Assembly (NCBI GenBank): GCA_044375625.1
Contig: JBILMH010000038.1
Span: forward strand, 1 to 17,602
Source: CAISOG01 sp044375625
Lineage (GTDB): Bacteria > Pseudomonadota > Alphaproteobacteria > CAISOG01
DNA length: 17,602 nt
Direction of reading: 5' to 3'
Part shown: in pieces, positions 8,761-15,930 of the stretch
Layout of the letters: every line of letters begins with the position of its first letter
Numbering within the stretch: position 1 is the first letter of the stretch
Notes under the pieces: generated by a model
Told to the model about the DNA's origin: nothing
The model's input: the letters and a program-made list of their open reading frames with translations, nothing else
Database searches by the model: none
Translations under genes and position numbers: made by a program

Positions 8761-9116
8761 CCCTTTTTCTTTTTCTTGGGTGGTTTGCTGCGGGGGTTGC
8801 GAATGGTATCACGAATCCGCACCACCATCGCCGCGCTGTAGCCAATGGCCAGGCAGCCAAAGCCGCCACCCGCCGCCAGGATCGGATTACGGTTGGCCAT
8901 CAGCAGGCAGGAACTGGCGCCAATCGCCCCGATCAGCAACATTCCCAAATAGGCGTGAACAGCCCGCTGCCTCTCATCCTGTTTCCACAGCTGACCCGTG
9001 CGGCGATGGCGGCGACCATGCCGACCCAGGCGGTAAAACGCCCGCCATTCATAGCCCGCCCACAGCATCAGCCCCATGATGATCAGCAACATCAAAATAT
9101 CTGGGTGTTTCACCAC
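8757..9116 (-). CDS. Small membrane protein of unknown function
   Basis: A 119-residue protein I do not recognise. It has a hydrophobic segment at about 6-22, a strongly basic arginine-rich cytoplasmic-type loop (about 30-50), two more hydrophobic segments (about 57-75 and 80-100), and a basic tail ending in PKKKKKG. Three membrane spans are likely. The start is GTG at 9116 or the adjacent GTG at 9113; neither has a strong ribosome site. It is taken as real because of its membrane-protein composition and tail-to-tail packing with the permease gene, the two stop codons sharing the palindrome CTAG (8757-8760). The opposing-strand reading frames in the same interval show no such composition. Confidence 0.6.
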   Translation of the reverse strand: MVKHPDILMLLIIMGLMLWAGYEWRAFYRLGRHGRRHRRTGQLWKQDERQRAVHAYLGMLLIGAIGASSCLLMANRNPILAAGGGFGCLAIGYSAAMVVRIRDTIRNPRSKPPKKKKKG

Positions 9117-9173
9117 CGCCGTTCTCGTTCTTGCAGGTTAAGGTTTACCCCCTCTACCTGTTTCAGACTCTGC

Positions 9174-9203
9174 TGCCGATGGCAATCACCTCTTGCCGAT
9201 GGC
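9174..9203 (+). repeat. 10-bp direct repeat upstream of serA
   Basis: TGCCGATGGC occurs at 9174-9183 and again at 9194-9203, 20 nt start to start, or about two helical turns. It lies 58 nt before serA in the 144-nt divergent interval between serA and the small membrane protein gene. It may be a paired regulator site; chance is possible in a GC-rich region. Confidence 0.3.
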
Positions 9204-9260
9204 GTGATGGTGGTGCATCCTGTTCGCCTGTTTTTTCATTCCCAATGAGTTGCCCTTGCC

Positions 9261-10850
9261 ATGCCAAAAGTTTTGATTGCTGACGATTTGTCATCCTCTG
9301 CCGTTGCGGTTTTTACCCAGGCGGGGATTGAGGTTGACGTGAAAACCAAATTGCCAGCCGACCAGCTGATGGCCATTTTGCCCGACTATGACGGGTTGGC
9401 GGTGCGGTCGGCGACTAAGGTGACGGCTGAGGTCTTGGCGGCTGCCCCCAACCTGCGGGTTATTGGCCGCGCGGGGATTGGGGTCGACAATATTGATGTT
9501 AAGGCGGCGTCGGCCAAGGGCGTGGTGGTGATGAACACCCCCTTTGGCAATTCCGTCACCACGGCGGAGCACAGCTTTGCCCTGCTGATATCCCTAGCGC
9601 GGCAGATTCCCGCCGCCGATGCCAGCACGCGGGCGGGCAAGTGGGAAAAATCGCGCTTCATGGGGGTGGAGCTGTTGGATAAAGTGCTGGGCATTATCGG
9701 TTGCGGCAACATTGGTGCCCATGTGGCGGTGCGCGCCAAGGCTTTTGGCATGCGGGTGTTGGCCTTTGACCCCTATTTGACGGATGAACGCGCCTTTGCC
9801 CTGGCTGTTGAGAAGGTGGAGTTGGATCAGCTGTTGGCTGCGGCCGATTTTATCACCCTGCACACCCCCATGACAGAGGGTACCCGCCACATCCTGAACG
9901 CGGGCAGCATCGCTAAATGCAAACGCGGCGTGCGGATTATCAACTGCGCGCGCGGGGGGCTGATTGATGAGGTTGCCTTGCAACAGGCGTTGGCCAGTGG
10001 CCAAGTCGCGGGGGCAGCGCTGGACGTGTTTGAGGTCGAGCCCGCGAAGGAACACCCGCTGTTTGCGGATGAGCGGGTCATCTTCACCCCGCATCTGGGC
10101 GCGTCAACCGCTGAGGCGCAGGAGAAGGTGGCGGTGCAGGTGGCGGAGCAGATGGTCGACTTCCTGCTGCATGGCGCGGTCAGCAACGCCGTTAACCTGC
10201 CGTCGGTTAAGGCGGATGAGTTGGAACATTTGCGCCCCTATCTCAAACTGGCCGAACAGCTGGGGCAGCTGGCGGGGCAGTTGGTCAGTGGCGGTATTCG
10301 CACGGTGGAGTTGGCCTTTGAGGGGGCAGCGGCCAATCTGAACACCAGGGCGCTGAGCAATTTGGCGGTTTGTGGCCTGCTTAGCCCCATCCTAAGCGAT
10401 GTGAATCAGGTTAATGCCCAACAGCTGGCCGAATCGCGCGGCATCCGATTGTATGAAGTGCGGCAGGAGCGGAGTGAAGATTTTCAAAGCTTAATCAGCC
10501 TGACCGTCACCACCGAAAAGGGCAAAAGCCGCTTTGCCGGCACCGTGCTGGGTGGTGAATTGCCGCGGGTGGTGGAGGTTGATGGCGTGCATGTCGAGGC
10601 GGAGTTGGGGCCACAAATGCTGTACCTGCGCAACGATGATCGCCCCGGCTTTATTGGCGCGCTGGGGCAATGTTTGGGGCAGCATGGCATCAACATCGCC
10701 ACCTTTCACCTGGGGCGGACGGGGCCGAAACAGGTCGCCATCACCCTGTTGCAAACCGATCAGCCTGTACCCGCCACCGTGCTGGCCGAAATTCAGGCCT
10801 TGCCCCATGTGCAACGGGTTGTCACCCTGACCCTTACCGCGGCGGCTTAA
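9261..10850 (+). CDS. serA: D-3-phosphoglycerate dehydrogenase (long form)
   Basis: Catalyses the first committed step of serine synthesis, oxidising 3-phosphoglycerate with NAD+. The 529-residue length is that of the long form, which adds an allosteric substrate-binding domain and a C-terminal ACT domain to the catalytic core. The Rossmann motif is G147-C-G-N-I-G152 with D170 binding the cofactor ribose. Catalytic residues are R231 (NCARGG), E260 (DVFEVEP) and H278 (TPHLGAS). The intervening domain spans about 318-450. The ACT domain (about 452-529) begins around LYLRNDDRPGFIGALG and probably binds serine for feedback control, by family knowledge. The ATG at 9261 has no clear Shine-Dalgarno site but fits the conserved N-terminus (MPKVLIADDLS). 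The gene is part of a serC-serA-purA cluster. Confidence 0.96.
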   Translation: MPKVLIADDLSSSAVAVFTQAGIEVDVKTKLPADQLMAILPDYDGLAVRSATKVTAEVLAAAPNLRVIGRAGIGVDNIDVKAASAKGVVVMNTPFGNSVTTAEHSFALLISLARQIPAADASTRAGKWEKSRFMGVELLDKVLGIIGCGNIGAHVAVRAKAFGMRVLAFDPYLTDERAFALAVEKVELDQLLAAADFITLHTPMTEGTRHILNAGSIAKCKRGVRIINCARGGLIDEVALQQALASGQVAGAALDVFEVEPAKEHPLFADERVIFTPHLGASTAEAQEKVAVQVAEQMVDFLLHGAVSNAVNLPSVKADELEHLRPYLKLAEQLGQLAGQLVSGGIRTVELAFEGAAANLNTRALSNLAVCGLLSPILSDVNQVNAQQLAESRGIRLYEVRQERSEDFQSLISLTVTTEKGKSRFAGTVLGGELPRVVEVDGVHVEAELGPQMLYLRNDDRPGFIGALGQCLGQHGINIATFHLGRTGPKQVAITLLQTDQPVPATVLAEIQALPHVQRVVTLTLTAAA

Positions 10851-10903
10851 TAGCTGGCGGCCAAGGGTAATTTTGCCACCCCCAACAACAGGAATTTTAT
10901 CGC

Positions 10904-12211
10904 ATGAGCAATGTCGTCGTGGTCGGCACCCAATGGGGTGATGAGGGTAAGGGCAAGATTGTCGATTGGGCCTGTAACCAGGCCGACGTCGTCGTCCGCT
11001 TTCATGGTGGCCATAACGCTGGCCACACGTTGGTGATTGATGGCGTAACCTATAAGCTGCATCTGTTGCCGTCGGGCATTGTGCGGCCAAATAAGATCAG
11101 CGTGATTGGCAGTGGGGTGGTGTTGGATCCCTGGGCATTGCTGAACGAAATGGCTGTTGTGCGTGGCCAGGGGGTCAGCATCACGCCCGAAAGCCTGCTG
11201 ATTGCCGACAACGCCCCCCTGATTCTGCCCTTTCATGCCGAAATTGACCGTGCGCGGGAGGGGGCTCGGGAAAAGGGGCAGGGGCAGCCCGCGATTGGCA
11301 CGACGGGGCGCGGCATTGGCCCGGCCTATGAGGATAAGATTGGGCGGCGGGCAATCCGCCTGTGCGATTTGGCGGAGCCGGACAGTTTGCGCCATAAGCT
11401 GGACGATCTGATCTTTCACCACAACGCGTTGCGGCAGGGTTTTGGGGTGCAGCCGATTGCGTTGGAGCCGCTGTATCAGGAGCTGCTGTTGACGATCGCC
11501 CCCCAACTGTTGCCCCACGCCGTCCATTTGGGCAGCACCATGCAGCGCCTTCGTCAAGGCGGCGGCCGCATGTTGTTTGAGGGGGCGCAGGGGCTGTGGT
11601 TGGATGTTGAGCATGGCACCTATCCCTTTGTAACCTCCAGCCACACCATGCCGGCGGCGGCGGCGATTGGCGGCGGGGCAGGGTTGGGGCAGTTAGGCTT
11701 TACCCTGGGCATTACCAAGGCCTATACCACCCGCGTTGGCAATGGCCCTTTTCCGACTGAGCTGTTGGATGATGACGGCGAAAAGCTGGGGCAACGGGGT
11801 AAGGAGTTTGGCACGACCACGGGGCGCAAACGCCGTTGCGGCTGGTTCGATGCGGTGTTGGTGCGGCAATCGGTGGCGATGGGCGGGGTTAACGGATTGG
11901 CGCTGACCAAGCTGGACGTGCTGGACGATTTTGCCGAGATTAAGCTGTGCGTTGGCTATCAGCTGGATGGGCAACGGTTAGACTATCTGCCCAGCTTGCC
12001 CAGCCAGCAATCCCGCCTGCAACCGATTTATGAGGTGTTGGAGGGGTGGCAATCCAGCACGGAGGGGGCACGCAGTTGGAAAGACCTGCCCGCCCTGGCC
12101 ATCAAATACATCCGTCGAATTGAGGAGTTGGTGGGATGCCCCATCACTCTAGTCTCCACCTCCCCCAAACGCGAAGACGTAATCCTGGTCAGCAACCCCT
12201 TTGGGGGCTAG
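10904..12211 (+). CDS. purA: Adenylosuccinate synthetase
   Basis: Joins IMP and aspartate using GTP, the first step from IMP to AMP. The 435-residue product has the N-terminal GTP/IMP loop with D13 in WGDEGKGK and H41 in GGHNAGHT, at the same positions as the catalytic Asp and His of E. coli PurA. The IMP-binding GTTGRGIGPAYEDK lies at 132-145. A later GTTTGRKRRCGWFD and LTKLDVLD carry the aspartate and GTP contacts. AGGA (10890-10893) is placed 10 nt before ATG 10904. The 53-nt gap from serA suggests a shared transcript. Length and motifs are ordinary for the family. Confidence 0.97.
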   Translation: MSNVVVVGTQWGDEGKGKIVDWACNQADVVVRFHGGHNAGHTLVIDGVTYKLHLLPSGIVRPNKISVIGSGVVLDPWALLNEMAVVRGQGVSITPESLLIADNAPLILPFHAEIDRAREGAREKGQGQPAIGTTGRGIGPAYEDKIGRRAIRLCDLAEPDSLRHKLDDLIFHHNALRQGFGVQPIALEPLYQELLLTIAPQLLPHAVHLGSTMQRLRQGGGRMLFEGAQGLWLDVEHGTYPFVTSSHTMPAAAAIGGGAGLGQLGFTLGITKAYTTRVGNGPFPTELLDDDGEKLGQRGKEFGTTTGRKRRCGWFDAVLVRQSVAMGGVNGLALTKLDVLDDFAEIKLCVGYQLDGQRLDYLPSLPSQQSRLQPIYEVLEGWQSSTEGARSWKDLPALAIKYIRRIEELVGCPITLVSTSPKREDVILVSNPFGG

Positions 12212-12216
12212 GTTTG

Positions 12217-12244
12217 GGCGGTTTTTTGGGGGCGCTAAACCGCC
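12217..12244. repeat. Inverted repeat after purA
   Basis: GGCGGTTT (12217-12224) and AAACCGCC (12237-12244) can form an 8-bp stem with a 12-nt loop shortly after the purA stop. There is no T-run after the right arm, so it is at best an imperfect purA terminator. Its right arm is part of the 45-bp repeat at 12233-12277, so the hairpin may be a by-product of the duplication. Confidence 0.35.
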
Positions 12245-12277
12245 AGCTGTTGGGGGGTGATGCCCAGGGCGGCGGCG
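12233..12277. repeat. 45-bp direct repeat, copy 1 (distal to higA)
   Basis: This segment matches 13020-13064 at 44 of 45 positions; the only mismatch is C12265 against A13052. The match ends sharply on both sides. Copy 1 lies 3 nt outside the stop codon of the HigA-type gene. The two copies bracket the toxin-antitoxin pair. Confidence 0.9.
12235..12277 (-). pseudogene. Duplicated 3' end of the XRE gene (remnant)
   Basis: Read on the - strand this segment encodes AAALGITPQQLAV and a stop codon. It is the same C-terminus as the intact XRE regulator gene at 13022-13252. It has no start and no helix-turn-helix, so it cannot be a functional gene. It is best read as the part of the XRE gene duplicated, or left behind, when the toxin-antitoxin module entered the locus. 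The single base difference from the intact copy is synonymous (GCC to GCT-class or Leu-neutral position not affecting the encoded residues listed), so the duplication is recent or constrained. Confidence 0.7.
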
Positions 12278-12280
12278 GCG

Positions 12281-12610
12281 TCACACATGGGTGTGTATTT
12301 CGCTGTTGATCAAGCGGGGGCGGCTGGTCACCGTCAGCTCAACATCCTGATTAAGCCGTCCCAGAATGGATATCAGGCGGTCAATGGTAAAGCGGGCAAG
12401 ATTGGCGCGGCGGATGCGGACAAATTCGCTGTGGTTTACCCCACTGCGGGTTTCTGCTTGACGGGTTGACAGCTGTTCAGCCTCTAACACCTTAAGAATT
12501 TCGGCGGCCAGAATCGCCTTGGCCTGTCGCACACCGGCATCCGTATCGCCAAAATCTTGATAGATATTACCGCTGCCGCGTACCAGTTCAAAATCATTGT
12601 CGGTTGTCAT
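12281..12610 (-). CDS. HigA-type XRE antitoxin
   Basis: A 109-residue DNA-binding antitoxin expected to neutralise the toxin encoded just upstream and to repress their common promoter. The N-terminal part (about 17-40: IYQDFGDTDAGVRQAK then AAEILKVLE) and the helix-turn-helix region (about 45-75: LSTRQAETRSGVNHSEFVRI) followed by RANLARFTIDRLISIL are characteristic of the HTH_37/HigA-like family paired with Gp49-like toxins. Its ATG at 12610 overlaps the toxin stop as ATGA, so the two are translationally coupled with the toxin first, as in higBA. The stop codon (12281-12283) lies 3 nt from the edge of the 45-bp direct repeat, so the gene fills the segment to its boundary. Confidence 0.82.
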   Translation of the reverse strand: MTTDNDFELVRGSGNIYQDFGDTDAGVRQAKAILAAEILKVLEAEQLSTRQAETRSGVNHSEFVRIRRANLARFTIDRLISILGRLNQDVELTVTSRPRLINSEIHTHV

Positions 12611-12951
12611 GACAGTTCCTCTCTTAATCGTTTCAGCCGCGTATGGACGGTATCCACCTCCTGCTGCGGGGTTTTAATGCCCGTCTTGGATTTCTTTTGG
12701 AATGCATGCAATACCCATACAGCATCCGCCAATTGCACCGCATACACACACCGATAAGCATCGCTGCGATACGGTAAGGCAATTTCAAAGACGCCAGCGC
12801 CCGCCCCCTTAAACGGCTTAGCGATACCAGCCATGCTACCCTCCGCGGCAATGGTCAGCGCATCTTTTATGATGTCCTGCGCCCCAGCGGGAAAATCTTC
12901 AAATGCTTTTCGCGCTGCCTTTATCCAGGAGATGGGTCGGGTGTTACGCAT
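12607..12951 (-). CDS. HigB/RelE-type toxin (phage Gp49-like)
   Basis: A 114-residue toxin of the phage-derived Gp49-like/HigB family, by family knowledge a ribosome-dependent mRNA interferase. The N-terminus (RPISWIKAARKAFEDFP) and the diagnostic block (VFEIALPYRSDAYRCVYAV, then VWVLHAFQKKSKTGIKTP) are typical, with Arg/Tyr and the LHAFQKKS strand-helix region conserved. It precedes and overlaps the antitoxin gene by 4 nt. The start is uncertain. ATG 12951 gives the usual length but lacks a Shine-Dalgarno site. The in-frame TTG at 12990 would add 13 residues and has a purine-rich GGGGAAGAAG about 6-10 nt upstream. The gene appears complete and intact. Confidence 0.82.
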   Translation of the reverse strand: MRNTRPISWIKAARKAFEDFPAGAQDIIKDALTIAAEGSMAGIAKPFKGAGAGVFEIALPYRSDAYRCVYAVQLADAVWVLHAFQKKSKTGIKTPQQEVDTVHTRLKRLREELS

Positions 12952-12963
12952 TATAGAGTTTAT

Positions 12964-12981
12964 GGTGACACATTTATCACC
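12964..12981. promoter_or_regulatory. Candidate higBA operator
   Basis: GGTGA (12964-12968) and TCACC... in inverted orientation (the right arm is 12977-12981) flank an 8-nt AT-rich centre, 12 nt upstream of the ATG at 12951. Toxin-antitoxin modules are usually autoregulated by the antitoxin at such a site, so this is a plausible HigA-binding operator. If the toxin starts at TTG 12990 the site lies inside the coding region. Confidence 0.4.
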
Positions 12982-13019
12982 GCCCGTCAAGCATGCTTCT
13001 TCCCCTCACACCCCACGCC

Positions 13020-13064
13020 CGCTAAACCGCCAGCTGTTGGGGGGTGATGCCAAGGGCGGCGGCG
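13020..13064. repeat. 45-bp direct repeat, copy 2 (within XRE gene 3' end)
   Basis: This is the partner of 12233-12277, 787 nt away and in the same orientation. It covers the last 13 codons and stop of the intact XRE gene plus 2 nt beyond the stop. The segment between the copies (12278-13019, 742 bp) contains only the toxin-antitoxin pair and its upstream region. Confidence 0.9.
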
Positions 13065-13252
13065 ATTTTGTCGCGGCTGGCCTTGCGCAGGCGTAGGCTG
13101 GCCTCCTGCTGAGCATAGGCGGGTTGGCTGATGCCCAGGCGTTCGGCCACCTGTGCCTGGGTTAAGCCCCAATGTTCCCGCCACGCCCGCACCGCCGTCC
13201 ATCCCTGGTCAAACATGGCGTTCACCACGGTGTTGGGGATATAGGCCATCAT
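13022..13252 (-). CDS. Small XRE-family regulator, antitoxin-like
   Basis: A 76-residue helix-turn-helix protein. The pattern IPNTVVNAMFDQGWTAVRAWRE, then GLTQAQVAERLGISQPAYAQQE (HTH, about 30-51) and LRKASRDKIAAALGITPQQL is that of antitoxins usually encoded beside RelE/ParE-type toxins. No such toxin gene lies directly upstream; the neighbour is aarF, whose TGA overlaps this ATG as ATGA, so the two are co-translated. It may be an orphaned antitoxin or a plain regulator. ATG 13249 is an alternative start 3 nt downstream. Its 3' end is duplicated on the far side of the toxin-antitoxin pair. Confidence 0.75.
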   Translation of the reverse strand: MMAYIPNTVVNAMFDQGWTAVRAWREHWGLTQAQVAERLGISQPAYAQQEASLRLRKASRDKIAAALGITPQQLAV

Positions 13253-14592
13253 CCTAACAACCCAACTTTCGTTAAGGCTGCCTGTTGGCGGGTGGTGACG
13301 GCGGTGACGTCGAACTGGCCGATTAGCTCGTGAAACAGCTGGTACCAGTTTACTTCGGCTTTTAGGCGCAGAAAGACGGATCCTAAGCCGACGGCGGCGC
13401 GATCCATAAAGACGAATTCGCGCGGCGGTTTAACCCCGCCCAGCTCACGCAGCTGTTGATGCACCGCCCGCGCCACCTCCCGCCCATAAATGCCGGAGTT
13501 GGTTTCTTGCAGCCGCCTTGCCCGATCCTCCATCAACGGTGCGTAGACAAAGCTTGCCCACTGATTCAATACCCCAATCATCTCCTTCGACAGGTCGCTG
13601 AAGCCCCAGCTTTCATAGGCCGTGACCGCCAATTCGGTATCGTTGCTTTGCAGGGCGCGGTACAAATCGATGACCCCCTTAACAAAACTGGGCGGGAAAA
13701 CGCGGATGCAACCAAAGTCCAACAAATTGATGGTGGCATCCTCCCGCACCGAATAATTGCCCATATGCGGGTCGCCATGGATGATGCCGTGGTGATAGAA
13801 CGGCACATACCAGGCGCGAAACATGTTCAGGGCGACTTGGTTGCGAAATTCTTGGGGATGGTCGGTCACGGCGATCATCGGTTGCCCGCCCAGCCAACTC
13901 ATGGTCAGCAGGCGCCCCGTTGACAGATCCAGGCGCGGGGTTGGCACATGCACCCCCGCCTCAGCCGCCAACATATGCTGGTACAGCTGCATCTGCCGCA
14001 ACTCCCGCTCATAATCCAACTCCTCCCACAGGCGATCGCTGATCTCCTGGTGAATTTCCTGGGTGCGGATGGTTTTGTCGTAGCGTTCGTACAGGGCGAT
14101 CAACAGCCGCAGCTGTTTCAAATCCGCCTCAACCGCCGCCGCCATATCGGGGTATTGCAGCTTGCAAGCCAGCAGCTGGCCATCATGGTCGCGGGCTTGA
14201 TGCACCTGCCCCAATGAGGCCGCCGCCGAAGCCGTTTGGCTGAACTCCGCAAAGCAGCTTTGCCAATCGGCACCCAGCTCCGTCTGCATGCGTCGGCGCA
14301 CAAATGGCCATCCCATCGCCGGCGCGTTGGCCTGCAACTGCGCCAGTTCGCGCACATATTCCTCGGGCAATAGGTCGGGCACGGTTGACAGAATCTGCGC
14401 CACCTTCATCAAAGGGCCTTTCAGCCCACCCAGCGCCGCCCGCAACTCCTGCGCGTGGTTTTCCCGATTGATGGTGACGCCAAAGACTTTTTCGCCCGCC
14501 ACCCGCGCGGCCAGGCCGCTCATAGCACCCGTCACCTGCGCGTAACGACGCCAGCGGCCACCCATGGTGTTTTGGTCTCGTAAATCGCTCAT
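13249..14592 (-). CDS. AarF/ABC1/UbiB-family atypical kinase
   Basis: A 447-residue member of the ABC1/ADCK (UbiB, Coq8) protein-kinase-like family, linked to ubiquinone synthesis or lipid handling; direct substrates are unclear. Visible motifs are the KxGQ-type helix as K63-V-A-Q66, with Ala in place of Gly, then the Ala-rich loop A123-A-A-S126-L-G-Q, the nucleotide-contact K144, catalytic-loop HGDPHMGN (272-279) with D274 and N279, and D292-F-G. The catalytic set is intact. It lacks the C-terminal transmembrane pair of E. coli UbiB, so it fits the shorter AarF-like group. ATG 14592 has no Shine-Dalgarno site; a TATACT box 6 nt upstream suggests a leaderless transcript. It overlaps the XRE gene by ATGA. 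Confidence 0.88.
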   Translation of the reverse strand: MSDLRDQNTMGGRWRRYAQVTGAMSGLAARVAGEKVFGVTINRENHAQELRAALGGLKGPLMKVAQILSTVPDLLPEEYVRELAQLQANAPAMGWPFVRRRMQTELGADWQSCFAEFSQTASAAASLGQVHQARDHDGQLLACKLQYPDMAAAVEADLKQLRLLIALYERYDKTIRTQEIHQEISDRLWEELDYERELRQMQLYQHMLAAEAGVHVPTPRLDLSTGRLLTMSWLGGQPMIAVTDHPQEFRNQVALNMFRAWYVPFYHHGIIHGDPHMGNYSVREDATINLLDFGCIRVFPPSFVKGVIDLYRALQSNDTELAVTAYESWGFSDLSKEMIGVLNQWASFVYAPLMEDRARRLQETNSGIYGREVARAVHQQLRELGGVKPPREFVFMDRAAVGLGSVFLRLKAEVNWYQLFHELIGQFDVTAVTTRQQAALTKVGLLG

Positions 14593-14598
14593 GCCAGC

Positions 14599-14627
14599 AG
14601 TATAGTCGCATAGCTGGATTTTCGTAA
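14599..14627 (-). promoter_or_regulatory. Candidate promoter giving a leaderless aarF mRNA
   Basis: On the - strand TTACGA (14627-14622, 3 of 6 to the -35 consensus) and TATACT (14604-14599, 5 of 6 to the -10 consensus) are separated by 17 nt. The -10 box ends 6 nt before the aarF ATG (14592), so transcription would begin at or next to the start codon. The absence of a Shine-Dalgarno site agrees with this. Confidence 0.4.
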
Positions 14628-14702
14628 GGCTTCATCGATGATTCTTTTAAGAAGATTCTGTGATGATCTGGTAGGCTTGGTTTTTTTGAATGGGGGGTGA
14701 TG

Positions 14703-15197
14703 ATGCGTCATAGTTTTGGTTGCGTGATGGCGATGGGGTTGGCGCTGATGCTGGTTCAGCCAGGCCTTGTTCAGGCGCAGGCGCAAGCCCCTGTTCAGCC
14801 GCAAACCCCGCTGGCGATCATGGAGGCTGCCGCCAACCGCGGCGATGCGATCGCGCAAACCAACCTGGGCATCGCCCATGAATTTGGCTATGGCGTGGCG
14901 CAAAACCCGCAGGAAGCGGTGAAGTGGTACCAACGGGCGGCGACGCAGGGGGATGTGCGGGCGCAATTTTACCTGAGTGGCTGTTACGAAATGGGCACGG
15001 GCGTGACGCAGGATTTTGTGCAGGCCTATTACTGGCTAAGCGTTGCGGTTGCCAACAGCTCACCCGCTAGCAGTGGCTATGTGGAGATGATACGGCGCCG
15101 CGATCGCCTGGGGCGCACCCGCCTTAAGCCTGACCAGATAACCGATACCCAAAAACGCAGCCGTGAATGGAAGCCCCAGAAAGAAGCGGCCAAGTAG
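14703..15197 (+). CDS. Exported Sel1-repeat protein
   Basis: A 164-residue protein with an N-terminal signal peptide (about 1-26: MRHSFG, a hydrophobic run, cleavage around VQA-QA), so periplasmic or secreted. Two Sel1-like repeats follow: about 42-75 (GDAIAQTNLGIAHEFGYG then EAVKWYQRAA) and about 78-112 (GDVRAQFYLSGCYEMGTG then QAYYWLSVAV). Such alpha-helical repeats bind other proteins or act as adaptors. The C-terminal tail (about 120-164) is charged and without repeats. Start choice: a G-run at 14692-14697 lies 5 nt before ATG 14703; ATG 14700 and GTG 14697 are in frame and close. It is divergent from aarF. The partner is unknown. Confidence 0.8.
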   Translation: MRHSFGCVMAMGLALMLVQPGLVQAQAQAPVQPQTPLAIMEAAANRGDAIAQTNLGIAHEFGYGVAQNPQEAVKWYQRAATQGDVRAQFYLSGCYEMGTGVTQDFVQAYYWLSVAVANSSPASSGYVEMIRRRDRLGRTRLKPDQITDTQKRSREWKPQKEAAK

Positions 15198-15225
15198 ATT
15201 GTTGTTAAGCAAGGGATAATTCATC

Positions 15226-15241
15226 ACCCTTAAGGGTTTTT
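15226..15241 (+). terminator. Short palindrome plus T-run between convergent genes
   Basis: ACCCTTAAGGGT (15226-15237) is a perfect palindrome; the T-run continues to 15241. It can act as a weak intrinsic terminator for the Sel1-repeat gene (stop at 15197). Its centre contains the stop codon of the convergent membrane protein gene (TAA, 15232-15230). The stem is short, so confidence is limited. Confidence 0.4.
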
Positions 15242-15832
15242 GATATCCCTGCTCGCCAATCGTAACACCCGCCGCCGATACAATAACAGGCCAACGAACA
15301 GCAGGTTAACGCCAAGGGCAACAAAAGGATATAGCAGGGTAATGAGGGTTTTTGCTGTTAGTGCACAAATCATCAACAACTGGGTACAGGCACTAAGGGT
15401 GTACATCAAGGCGGCCTCCTGCTCAGGGTGCATCCATGATTTTCGTACCGTCGGATAAAAGGCGATAAACTGAATAATGCTGATAATGATCACTGCGTAA
15501 AGCGGGGTTTTGGTTATCACCCAAATCAGTATTGCCACAAAAGACAGCACAAAACTGATCCAATCACCTCTGGTAGCGGTATGTTCGCCCTTTTTCAGGG
15601 CAATTGCGGCAATCGACCAGCGAATAGTGGCTAAGGCAGCCATCAGCCATCCACCAAGCCCACCCCCCTCCATCAACTGGGCAGCAGCGGCAATGCTGGT
15701 TAGCAGGGAACATACAATCCACGTAAAAGCATGAGGCTTGGTTTTGCCCTGATACATGCCCCAGAAATAGGGGATATAGGCGATGAACAGCCCGATGCTG
15801 GCGGCGGTGGCGGCAATTTCCTGAAAGGTCAT
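15230..15832 (-). CDS. PQ-loop/SemiSWEET-like membrane protein
   Basis: A 200-residue polytopic membrane protein with about six or seven hydrophobic segments. It has two similarly built halves: IGLFIAYIPYFWGMYQGKTK (13-32) followed by HAFTW, and later IIQFIAFYPTVRKSWMHPEQ (about 118-137). Each half has a proline-containing helix followed by a basic loop, as in PQ-loop/SWEET-type transporters. This is a resemblance seen by eye, not a firm match; substrate is unknown. AAAGGATA is a good ribosome site about 6 nt before ATG 15832. It is divergent from glpX and convergent with the Sel1-repeat gene, its stop codon lying in a 12-bp palindrome. Confidence 0.6.
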   Translation of the reverse strand: MTFQEIAATAASIGLFIAYIPYFWGMYQGKTKPHAFTWIVCSLLTSIAAAAQLMEGGGLGGWLMAALATIRWSIAAIALKKGEHTATRGDWISFVLSFVAILIWVITKTPLYAVIIISIIQFIAFYPTVRKSWMHPEQEAALMYTLSACTQLLMICALTAKTLITLLYPFVALGVNLLFVGLLLYRRRVLRLASRDIKNP

Positions 15833-15864
15833 GGCGGTATCCTTTTGCTGAACACTATCGCCCT

Positions 15865-15897
15865 AATGGCCAGCTGATGGCAATAAGGTTGGCCATT
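15865..15897. promoter_or_regulatory. Inverted repeat in divergent promoter region of glpX
   Basis: AATGGCCA (15865-15872) and TGGCCATT (15890-15897) are perfect inverted repeats separated by 17 nt. They lie in the 98-nt interval between the divergent membrane protein gene and glpX, so they could be an operator or a hairpin. The TGGCCA core also occurs twice in the palindrome upstream of fabI, but that core is itself a short palindrome and the match may be chance. Confidence 0.3.
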
Positions 15898-15930
15898 GCG
15901 AGGTTGGCGATAACCTGCTTAACTTAAGGC